Below, piece after piece: positions 20,403 through 27,448 of a stretch of 27,448 nt of DNA. The position numbers were made by a program, and so were the translations under genes. The stretch spans positions 1 through 27,448 of the IMG/VR virus record IMGVR_UViG_3300020463_000110, one strand, 5' to 3'. The DNA comes from a virus. The notes below the pieces were generated by a model, which made no database searches, had not been told where the DNA came from, and worked only from the letters and a program-made list of their open reading frames with translations. Every line of letters begins with the position of its first letter. Positions within the stretch are counted from its first letter, which is position 1.

Positions 20403-22322
20403 ATGGCAACTACGGTACAAAATAGTCAATTAGATTTTGATGCTATCAAAGACTCTTTAAAAACATATCTTGCAAAACAACCAGAATTCGAAGACTATAA
20501 CTTTGAAGCGTCAGGTCTTTCTAATATTTTAGACGTACTTGCATATAATACACATTATAATGCATTGACCGCTAACTTCGCTTTGAATGAATCGTTTCTT
20601 ACAACTGCACAATTACGTAGTTCGGTCGTATCTCATGCTGCTACTTTAGGATATGTACCAAGATCTCGTACTGCATCAAGAGCAGAAGTACAATTAACTA
20701 TGAATCTTGCTGGCGTTGTAGGTCGACCTAGCTCTATTATAATAGGCGCTGGATATACATTTACTGCTGATGCTGATGATGTGACATATACTTTTCAAAC
20801 ATTAGAAGATTATACAGCTACAGATAATGGTGAGGGATTTTATCAGTTTTTAAATGAAAACGGTGATAGCACTATACAAATATTTGAGGGTGTACAAAAA
20901 CAAAAAACGTTTTTTGTCGGTGATGTGGGTGAACGTCAGTTATATGTTATACAAGACGAAACTATGGATACTCAAACTGCCGCAGTTTACGTGTATGAAA
21001 CAGCGTCGAGCTCTTCGTTTGTATCTTATACACCAATTACCACTGCTACTAATGTTAATTCTCAGTCACGCTATTATCAAATATCAGAAGCACCGAATGG
21101 TTATTACGAATTAAATTTTGGTGACGGAATCTCATTTGGTAGTTCTCCGACAGTTGGTAATAAAATTATAGTTACATATTTGTCTTGTAAAGGAGCTGCA
21201 GCCAATAATGCTTCTACATTTGCTCCAGGAGCTGAGATAAATGTTCCGAGCGTCGGCAATTATCCTTTAACCGTTACTACAGTTGCTTCATCTGGTGTTG
21301 GTGGCCCAAGACAATCAATAGAATCAATTCGACAAAATGCTCCTATCGCATTTGCTGCACAACAAAGACTTGTAACAGCCGACGATTATCGTGCAGTAAT
21401 ACAGAGAAATTATTCAACGGTTACAGATGCTATCGCTTGGGGCGGCGAAGACAACGTGCCAGCAGATTTTGGTAAAGTGTATGCATCTCTCGTATTTGAA
21501 GATGGTACGACTGAAGCACAGAAGACGGCGGTTAAAAACTCAATCGTACAAGATGTATCAAATAATCTTTCTATTCTTTCTATTGATACGGTATTCGAAG
21601 ATCCACAGACAACATTTCTTGAAGTTATTGTAACATTTAACTTTGATCCAAATTTAACTGGACAAACTGTTAAATCAACAGAATCAACTGTTTTCTCACA
21701 AGTACAGTCATACGTTAATAATAATTTGAAAAAATTTGGTGGAATATTTAGAAGATCTGCGCTGTTAGGAGACATCGATGATATTAACGATGCTGTTCTT
21801 AACTCTCGTGCATCAGTAAAATTACAGCAAAGATTCGTGCCAGATCTATTACGATCAACATCGTATAAGGTATACTTTCCAGTAGAATTAGCAACTAGTC
21901 CTACAGATTTTATTGTTACATCGTCTACATTTGTTTTTAATGATAAAGTTTGTTTTATTAGAAATGCTCTAAATAATACTAAGCTACAGATTATTAACTC
22001 TGCAGGCGATGTTGAAATCGATAATATTGGATCGTATGAACCATTAACTGGAACGGTTAATATAACTGGATTTGCGCCAACAGCTATTACTGCTGGTACG
22101 AATTATATTAGATTAACATGTACTCCAGCTAATGAATCTACAATTAAACCATTACGAAGTTATATTTTAGATTTAGACGAAGGTGCATCATATGCTACAA
22201 GTATAGTAGATAGACAACGAACAGAAATTACTCTTGGAGGCGCAAGTGGCGTAACTTCATCTGCAACTGGTGCAGCTAATACATATGTAAGATCTCCAAG
22301 CATACCTTCATCCGGATATTAA
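20403..22322 (+). CDS. 6: Baseplate wedge subunit gp6
   Basis: 639 residues (T4 gp6 is 660). The N-terminus has the gp6 signature L-D-F-D-A-I-K-D-S-L-K-x-Y-L, E-A-S-G-L-S-N-I-L-D-V-L-A-Y-N-T-H-Y-N, then E-S-F-L-x-T-A and the conserved A-A-x-L-G-Y-V-P-R-S motif. The middle holds the baseplate-J-like domain (Y-E-L-N-F-G-D-G-I-S-F-G) and A-P-I-A-F-A-A-Q-Q-R-L-V-T-A-D-D-Y. gp6 dimers form the continuous inner ring of the baseplate. It lies directly after gp25 and one base before the next gene. Confidence 0.95.
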   Translation: MATTVQNSQLDFDAIKDSLKTYLAKQPEFEDYNFEASGLSNILDVLAYNTHYNALTANFALNESFLTTAQLRSSVVSHAATLGYVPRSRTASRAEVQLTMNLAGVVGRPSSIIIGAGYTFTADADDVTYTFQTLEDYTATDNGEGFYQFLNENGDSTIQIFEGVQKQKTFFVGDVGERQLYVIQDETMDTQTAAVYVYETASSSSFVSYTPITTATNVNSQSRYYQISEAPNGYYELNFGDGISFGSSPTVGNKIIVTYLSCKGAAANNASTFAPGAEINVPSVGNYPLTVTTVASSGVGGPRQSIESIRQNAPIAFAAQQRLVTADDYRAVIQRNYSTVTDAIAWGGEDNVPADFGKVYASLVFEDGTTEAQKTAVKNSIVQDVSNNLSILSIDTVFEDPQTTFLEVIVTFNFDPNLTGQTVKSTESTVFSQVQSYVNNNLKKFGGIFRRSALLGDIDDINDAVLNSRASVKLQQRFVPDLLRSTSYKVYFPVELATSPTDFIVTSSTFVFNDKVCFIRNALNNTKLQIINSAGDVEIDNIGSYEPLTGTVNITGFAPTAITAGTNYIRLTCTPANESTIKPLRSYILDLDEGASYATSIVDRQRTEITLGGASGVTSSATGAANTYVRSPSIPSSGY

Positions 22323-22323
22323 A

Positions 22324-23364
22324 ATGTCTCACGCGCCAGACTATAATAGAACGAATTTAAATTTACGGGCATATAGTATTAAAGAGGTACTGCCTCAATA
22401 TTATACATCTGCCTATCCGAATCTAATTACCTTTCTGGAAGGTTATTATGATTATATGGATTCTGATGGAACTATTGATGCCTTACAAGATTTATATAGT
22501 TTATATGATTTAGAAGCAACTGATCTAAAATACATTGAGAAGATATTTGCATCGATTGCCGATGGCGCTAACTCAACATATTTTGGTGAGCCGCGTGAAG
22601 TGCTTCGTAACTTTGCAAATTTTTATAGGGTTAAAGGTACAAAGTATTCTGCAGAAGGATTTTTTCGGGCGTTCTATGGATTAGATGTTGAAATAGAATA
22701 TCCAAAGGATAATCTTTTTATTGTAAGCGAATCAAAAATAGGAACAGAATCGCTTCGTTATATTCAAAACGGCGCTTTATATCAAATATTTTCTGTTCTT
22801 ATTAAATCATCTATTCCATTAAGTAAATGGAGAGAACTATATAAAAAGTTTGTACATCCAGCTGGATTTTTCTTAGGTGGAGAAGTTGTTTTAGAATTAA
22901 CGTCGACTAATTCACAATTTTTAGTAATGCCACTTAATATTGATGAGGCTCCGCCTCCACTATTTGTTGAGGGTGTAGCTAATTTTACAATACCAAATGG
23001 ATTAGTAGAAACATTTGGTATTCTTCCGGACGATGGGGATTCAGATACAGTGGTAGAACGTATTGATCTCAAAGCAAAAGTTGGCGATTATGCAAATATG
23101 AGGGCTGACGTCTTTGCTGCATCTTATGGTAAAATAGATGATACGATGAATATTAACTCGCCGACATTTGATGATTCGGCAAAAGATTTTGCACCATTCT
23201 ACGATAGCGGAGAAGCAGGACCTTCAATCGATCAGCATGGTGTGAGAATGAGTAACGATATAGAAAGGTTCGATCAAGCACTCTGGTTCTATGACTCGGC
23301 TGCTGGAAATCCACGCTATATGACAATTGGTTATGTCGACTCAGATTACGTAGAACTTACTTAG
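22324..23364 (+). CDS. Baseplate wedge protein, gp7 / tail-protein-I-like
   Basis: 346 residues. The N-terminal helical region (V-L-P-Q-Y-Y-T-S-A-Y-P-N-L, then F-L-E-G-Y-Y-D-Y-M-D) and R-N-F-A-N-F-Y-R-V-K-G-T-K-Y-S-A-E-G resemble the part of wedge proteins that packs on gp6 (T4 gp7 heart region, P2 gpI). The family's size differs: T4 gp7 is 1032 residues, so this would be a reduced form. A Ser/Asp-rich C-terminus (D-D-G-D-S-D-T, later Y-D-S-G-E-A-G-P-S) may bind the fibre. It sits between gp6 and the first fibre gene, the expected place. gp8-like is an alternative I cannot exclude. Confidence 0.55.
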   Translation: MSHAPDYNRTNLNLRAYSIKEVLPQYYTSAYPNLITFLEGYYDYMDSDGTIDALQDLYSLYDLEATDLKYIEKIFASIADGANSTYFGEPREVLRNFANFYRVKGTKYSAEGFFRAFYGLDVEIEYPKDNLFIVSESKIGTESLRYIQNGALYQIFSVLIKSSIPLSKWRELYKKFVHPAGFFLGGEVVLELTSTNSQFLVMPLNIDEAPPPLFVEGVANFTIPNGLVETFGILPDDGDSDTVVERIDLKAKVGDYANMRADVFAASYGKIDDTMNINSPTFDDSAKDFAPFYDSGEAGPSIDQHGVRMSNDIERFDQALWFYDSAAGNPRYMTIGYVDSDYVELT

Positions 23365-23374
23365 AGGTAAAAAA

Positions 23375-24883
23375 ATGGCAATTACATTACGAAATACTAA
23401 AGGGACGGCATTGACCCACGTCGAGCTCGATGCCAACTTTACCACATTACAGAACGCTGACTTTGATTCAGCGGCTGTCGCTTCTATTGCACAAGCATTA
23501 GATAATTCTCAGTCAATATTAGACTCTGCTGCAGTTACAACAATTGCACAAGCTGCGCAAGGTAACATAAATTTAAATACTCTTGCAGGAGATTCGGATA
23601 TTGATTTTGGATCAAAGAAAATATTGTATTCAAATAACTATGATTCGATTGGTGCATTACCAAGTGCAGGAACTTATCACGGTATGTTTGCTCATGTGCA
23701 CGGCGAAGCTAAGGCTTATTATGCTCATGGCGGAGCTTGGATAAAACTTGCAGACTATGCCGATATTGGTACAGGAATTGACTCGGCTAGAACAATATCG
23801 CTTGTTGATTCAAATTATGTTTCTGCTAGGATTGGTAGTGTAGGCGGACATACAGATGTTAATATGTCTGGCATATCCAATAACCAGATTCTCAAGTGGG
23901 ATTCTGCCCAACAATTATTTGTTGCAGCTGCCGACGTAAGTGGTGGTGGAGGCGGTGGTGGTCTAGCATATACTGACTTTAGTGTTTCTACAAATGCTGC
24001 AGGATCGCCTGCTCTATCATATAATAACGGTACTGGTGTATTCTCATATACTCCACCAAACTTATCAAGTTATCTAACAAGTTATACTGTATCACAAGGA
24101 GATGTAACTGCGCATCAAGCTGCTTTGTCAATTACTGAATCTCAGATTAGTGATTTTGGTACGTATATTGCTCAAGGTTCATCTCTAGATATGAATGGAG
24201 CTGAATTAATTATGGATGCTGATGGTGATACATCATTCCATGCAAATACCGACGACGAGATTGATATCCGAGTCAAAGGTTCAGATGTTGGTAAGTTTGA
24301 TTCTGACGGTCTTATCATTAATTCGATTCGAACAAGTACTGCTGGAACACCAACATTAACATCCTCATCTAATATTAATATGTCAGTTGGCGGATCTGTT
24401 ACTGTTTCTGGTGGTGGATTTAGAGTTGCATCTTTAACAGGTACTCAACGTAATGCTATGACAGCTGCTAATGGTGAGATAGTTTATAACTCATCAACAA
24501 ATAAACTTCAGACATATGAAAATAATGCTTGGACAGATGTTATATCAAGTGGTAGTACTCCTGGAGCAACATTTACATTGACAGCTAATGGAGCCAGCGA
24601 TTACGTCTTTGCAGCTGATAGTAGATTCTTTCCAACATCTGCTAATGATCCGGTGTTGTATCTACGTCGTGGTGACACATACACCTTTGTAAATAACTCT
24701 GGTGGTTCGCATCCATTCCAGATAAGACAAAGTAATGGCGGGTCAGCTTACAATACAGGTGTTACTAACAATGGAGCAAGTAGCGGTAATATTGTATTCA
24801 CTGTTCCAATGTCTGCGCCTTCAACACTCTACTATCAGTGCACAAACCACTCAGGTATGGGTAACACAATCAATATCGTATAG
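23375..24883 (+). CDS. Tail fibre / adhesin-type protein with C-terminal cupredoxin-like domain
   Basis: 502 residues. The N-terminus (I-T-L-R-N-T-K-G-T-A-L-T-H-V-E-L-D-A-N-F) is a common attachment segment of marine-phage fibres. The middle is Ser/Asp/Gly-rich with a poly-Gly linker near residue 190. The last 105 residues are a cupredoxin-like beta-sandwich: Y-L-R-R-G-D-T-Y-T-F, S-H-P-F with His446, and Y-Y-Q-C-T-N-H-S-G-M-G with Cys489, His492 and Met495. These four fit the type-1 copper ligand set of blue copper proteins (H ... C-x2-H ... M), with Met slightly nearer than in plastocyanin. AGAGG lies before the ATG at 23375. No enzyme activity is implied; the domain could bind a metal or only use the fold for receptor contact. 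Confidence 0.7.
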   Translation: MAITLRNTKGTALTHVELDANFTTLQNADFDSAAVASIAQALDNSQSILDSAAVTTIAQAAQGNINLNTLAGDSDIDFGSKKILYSNNYDSIGALPSAGTYHGMFAHVHGEAKAYYAHGGAWIKLADYADIGTGIDSARTISLVDSNYVSARIGSVGGHTDVNMSGISNNQILKWDSAQQLFVAAADVSGGGGGGGLAYTDFSVSTNAAGSPALSYNNGTGVFSYTPPNLSSYLTSYTVSQGDVTAHQAALSITESQISDFGTYIAQGSSLDMNGAELIMDADGDTSFHANTDDEIDIRVKGSDVGKFDSDGLIINSIRTSTAGTPTLTSSSNINMSVGGSVTVSGGGFRVASLTGTQRNAMTAANGEIVYNSSTNKLQTYENNAWTDVISSGSTPGATFTLTANGASDYVFAADSRFFPTSANDPVLYLRRGDTYTFVNNSGGSHPFQIRQSNGGSAYNTGVTNNGASSGNIVFTVPMSAPSTLYYQCTNHSGMGNTINIV

Positions 24884-24890
24884 GTAAACT

Positions 24891-26396
24891 ATGTCAGAAA
24901 AAACATATATCATAGCAATGGAAAAGGGTCAACCTAAAGACCAGCTGAAAGATGAACTGACAGCTGAGTCTGGTAATGATTATGTTCCAGCTCGAACAGT
25001 TGATGTTGTTGAACCGCGTAATGGTAGCACACGACATTTTGCTATGGCACTTACAGATGAAGAAGCAACAACTCTAAGAGATGACCCTCGAGTCAATAGT
25101 GTTCATGAACCTATTGAGTGGGATGACGATATGTTAGACTTTGAAGTCAACCATAGAACTAGTTGGATTAGAAAAGATCCTAACGCTACTCAAAACAATT
25201 GGGGACTGCTAAGACATATAGAAACTTCTAATCAGTGGCCTTCCAATGGGGCGGCTGATACAAGAAGTTCTGAATATTATACTGGTCACTTAGATGGTAC
25301 AGGCGTTGATGTTGTAGTACACGAAGGAGACACAGCAAGACCAACTCACGAACAATTTTATAATTCAAATGGTGCTACAAGATATAATCAGCTTCAGTGG
25401 AATACATTGCCTAATATGAGTGGTGCTAATACAATTAACTATTCTACTGCTGCAGGTGATCATGCTACTCATGTCCTTGGAACAATGGGTGGTTTGACTG
25501 TTGGTTGGGCTCCAGGTGCTCAGTTGTATAGTTGTCCAATTAATTATATTGGCTCTTCACTATATTGGTTTGATGCTGTGAAAGAATTTCATTTAAATAA
25601 AACAGTTGATCCTCAAACAGGTCATAGAAGACCTACAGTTATGAATATGAGTTGGGGATATAAAACTTTTTTGACTAATATTACCGGAATATATTTTAGA
25701 GGTTCTAATGTAGGAACTACACCCGGAACTTCTAATGCAATAATTGGTGATGTATCAGATAGAGTGAATTGTCCAATATATGGTTTTGAATCTGAAATAG
25801 ATGAATTGCATGAAGCAGGTGTTATTATTACAAAGTCGGCTGGAAATCAATATCAAAAACTAGACATTGATGGTGGAACAGATTATAATAATTATATGAC
25901 TCGATCAGTCGGTACTGGAAACATAAGTTCTGGGAATGCATTATACTATAACAGAGGTTCAAGTAATCGAAGTACCGATACAATAGTTGTTGGGAATATG
26001 GACAGTGATTTATATTCTAGTAGTGAAGCTACAGAGGTATCAAGTGAAAAAGGACCAAGAGTAGATGTATGGGCAGCAGGAACAAATATTGTTAGTGGTG
26101 GAACTAGTAGTGATACGACGTATCTTAACTATACAGGAACAAGTATGGCAGCTCCTCAAGTAGCAGGAATGTGTGCTCTTCTAGTACAAATGAATCCGGG
26201 TATGAGTCCAGCACAAGTTAGACAGTGGGTTATAAATAATGCAAAGACCGGGATGTATATTGGTGACACCAATAATACAACTTATTTTAATAACAATAGA
26301 AATTTACAAGACGGAAATGATAGAATAGCTTATTGGCCTTTTAGTGATCATAGGCCTATTAATCTCTCTGTCAACACAGAATATGTATCTTTTTAG
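24891..26396 (+). CDS. Subtilisin-like serine protease (S8) with I9-type propeptide, in the fibre cluster
   Basis: 501 residues. Residues about 1-78 (Y-I-I-A-M-E-K-G, later A-M-A-L-T-D-E-E-A, then D-P-R-V-N-S-V) look like an inhibitor-I9 propeptide. The S8 core follows: H-A-T-H-V-L-G with catalytic His191, S-A-G-N with oxyanion Asn319, and G-T-S-M-A-A-P with Ser418. The expected Asp motif, a strand then D-(S/T)-G, is not intact; at about 141-150 the sequence reads V-V-V-H-E-G-D-T-A-R, with Glu145 or Asp147 as candidates. It has no obvious signal peptide. Located between two fibre genes, it may mature fibres, degrade host surface protein, or serve as a virion part. GTAAACT precedes the ATG, without a strong ribosome-binding site. 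Confidence 0.8.
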   Translation: MSEKTYIIAMEKGQPKDQLKDELTAESGNDYVPARTVDVVEPRNGSTRHFAMALTDEEATTLRDDPRVNSVHEPIEWDDDMLDFEVNHRTSWIRKDPNATQNNWGLLRHIETSNQWPSNGAADTRSSEYYTGHLDGTGVDVVVHEGDTARPTHEQFYNSNGATRYNQLQWNTLPNMSGANTINYSTAAGDHATHVLGTMGGLTVGWAPGAQLYSCPINYIGSSLYWFDAVKEFHLNKTVDPQTGHRRPTVMNMSWGYKTFLTNITGIYFRGSNVGTTPGTSNAIIGDVSDRVNCPIYGFESEIDELHEAGVIITKSAGNQYQKLDIDGGTDYNNYMTRSVGTGNISSGNALYYNRGSSNRSTDTIVVGNMDSDLYSSSEATEVSSEKGPRVDVWAAGTNIVSGGTSSDTTYLNYTGTSMAAPQVAGMCALLVQMNPGMSPAQVRQWVINNAKTGMYIGDTNNTTYFNNNRNLQDGNDRIAYWPFSDHRPINLSVNTEYVSF

Positions 26397-26397
26397 A

Positions 26398-26405
26398 TAT
26401 AAATA
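26398..26405 (+). promoter_or_regulatory. T4-type late promoter for second fibre gene
   Basis: Exact TATAAATAG directly after the protease stop. Predicted +1 near 26411 gives a leader of about 19 bases with AGAGG before the ATG at 26430. Confidence 0.8.
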
Positions 26406-26429
26406 GATTAAATATTTTAGAGGTTTACA

Positions 26430-27416
26430 ATGACTCGTCAGAACATATCAACTGGCACATTTGCTAATGATGGAAGTGGTGATACGCTTCGTCAGGCCGG
26501 GCAAAAGATTAATGAAAATTTTGTTGAGCTGTATCAAAAACTTGGCGGAGATAGTAATGCTCTAACAGGTATATTATCTATTGCTAGTAGTGGTATTTCA
26601 TTTGAAGGTGCAACTGATGATGCTAATGACACAGTTTTAAATGCTGCAGATCCTACACAAAATAATACTATTAATTTACCAAATGCCTCTGGTAATATTG
26701 TGCTTGATTCTGCCACACAAACATTACTTAATAAAACACTTACTGGTCCAATAGTAAGCGGTATAAAAATTAAAGATAACGATGCTTCGCACACTTATAA
26801 TTTTATAGCGGGTTCATTGACTGCGAATCATAATATTAATATACCAACATTATCAGATAGTGACACACTTACTTTAATTGCTGCTTCTCAAACATTAACA
26901 AATAAAACTCTTACAGCTCCTACAATGTCTCAACCAAAAGTTAGTGGTTATGTAGCAGACGTTAATGGAGCTGAGCTTATTGGTATTACTGCAACAGGAA
27001 GTGCGGTTAATCACGTCGGTGTACAGAACGCAGCTACTAGCACGAATCCTATTTTAAGTGCAGTTGGAGATGATCCAAACATTAATTTAAATTTAGCCGG
27101 TAAAGGTACAGGATCAGTAGAAATAGAAAAGGGAGCGTATTCTGTAGGTGAAATAACGTCTACTGGTGCTGCAGATGCTTCTAAAGGATTTATTCTCGCA
27201 AACTCAGCGACTCCGATTACAATATCAGTAGCTGATGGTACAACTGTTGGAGAACATAAAATATTTACAAATAAGAATGCTGGTGCTGCTACTATCACTC
27301 CAGCCAATTTTGGACCAGGAACCAGTATAGCTTTGAATAACAATCAAGGTTGTCAGATGATATGGGACGGTGGAAATTGGCAGTTGATTGGTAACAACGG
27401 CGGAACAGTGAGCTAG
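26430..27416 (+). CDS. Tail fibre-type structural protein
   Basis: 328 residues. The N-terminus (F-A-N-D-G-S-G-D-T-L-R-Q-A-G-Q-K-I-N-E-N-F) is a frequent marine-phage fibre attachment motif. Two related blocks follow (about residues 81-116 and 137-172), each with I-N-(L/I)-P and then (T/S)-Q-T-L-x-N-K-T-L-T-(G/A)-P, pointing to a repeated trimeric beta-strand shaft. The C-terminus (G-C-Q-M-I-W-D-G-G-N-W-Q-L-I-G-N-N-G) resembles the end domain of several adhesins. No enzyme motif is visible. It has its own late promoter. Which receptor it contacts cannot be told. Confidence 0.7.
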   Translation: MTRQNISTGTFANDGSGDTLRQAGQKINENFVELYQKLGGDSNALTGILSIASSGISFEGATDDANDTVLNAADPTQNNTINLPNASGNIVLDSATQTLLNKTLTGPIVSGIKIKDNDASHTYNFIAGSLTANHNINIPTLSDSDTLTLIAASQTLTNKTLTAPTMSQPKVSGYVADVNGAELIGITATGSAVNHVGVQNAATSTNPILSAVGDDPNINLNLAGKGTGSVEIEKGAYSVGEITSTGAADASKGFILANSATPITISVADGTTVGEHKIFTNKNAGAATITPANFGPGTSIALNNNQGCQMIWDGGNWQLIGNNGGTVS

Positions 27417-27426
27417 GGAATCTAAA

Positions 27427-27448
27427 ATGGTTGCAATTATTACAGATA
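27427..27448 (+). CDS. Start of a further gene (partial, runs off window)
   Basis: An ATG at 27427, ten bases after the previous stop and with AGGGA upstream, opens a frame that reads M-V-A-I-I-T-D to the window edge. Similar starts (M-x-A-I-I-T-D) occur in structural proteins of marine T4-like phages, but seven residues are too few to assign a family. Confidence 0.5.

Noticed and set aside
1-27448. tRNA genes, CRISPR arrays, insertion sequences, integrase or attachment sites
   Set aside because: None could be recognised; the sequence is almost fully coding, with no array-like repeats, tRNA-like cloverleaf or transposase motif.

Overview
The window is a stretch of an AT-rich genome of a T4-like (marine-type) myovirus. 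The evidence is a recognisable set of T4 orthologues: gp32, gp33, gp4, gp26, a tail-tube-like protein, gp48, gp53, a gp27-type hub, gp5-type hub and spike proteins, gp25 and gp6. There are also late promoters of the T4 type (TATAAATA). No integrase, tRNA, CRISPR array or insertion sequence was seen. The first 96 bases encode the C-terminus of a bacterial-type succinate dehydrogenase iron-sulfur subunit (SdhB), apparently a host-derived metabolic gene. Its sequence resembles the alphaproteobacterial type, so an alphaproteobacterial host is possible; that is an inference.

Region by region. (1) 1-3121, plus strand: SdhB tail, sulfotransferase-like protein, an unrecognised protein with a faint kinase-like motif, two tandem paralogous GT-B-like proteins, and a KdsB-like CMP-Kdo synthetase. 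This is probably a surface-glycan or metabolic cargo cassette. (2) 3122-7558, plus strand: many small, closely packed genes plus gp33 (late-transcription coactivator) and gp32 (single-stranded DNA-binding protein). Four promoters here share TGTACA, an exact 17-bp spacer and TA(G/T)NAT. A hairpin terminator at 7567-7591 separates this region from the convergent tail operon. (3) 11737-7590, minus strand: gp4, an unassigned conserved protein, a tail-tube-like protein, gp26, and a tape-measure-like protein. Between gp26 and the tape measure lies an AUG-less minus-1 frame of 64 codons, entered through a T TTT TTC slippery heptamer. It looks like a programmed frameshift of the lambda G/GT kind. (4) 11779-23364, plus strand: baseplate and hub genes, mostly translationally coupled. 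The T4 gp5 functions appear spread over separate genes: OB fold plus lysozyme, an amidase, and a beta-helix spike. (5) 23375-27448, plus strand: fibre-type adhesins, one ending in a cupredoxin-like domain with apparently intact copper ligands, then a subtilisin-like protease, a second fibre and the start of a further gene.

How it fits together: sigma70-like TGTACA promoters would serve the small-gene, gp33 and gp32 region. gp33, with a gp55-type sigma factor encoded elsewhere, would then switch on the TATAAATA promoters ahead of gp4/gp48, gp25 and the fibres. At two genes the late promoter lies so close that the predicted +1 is the A of the start codon, which implies leaderless late mRNAs.
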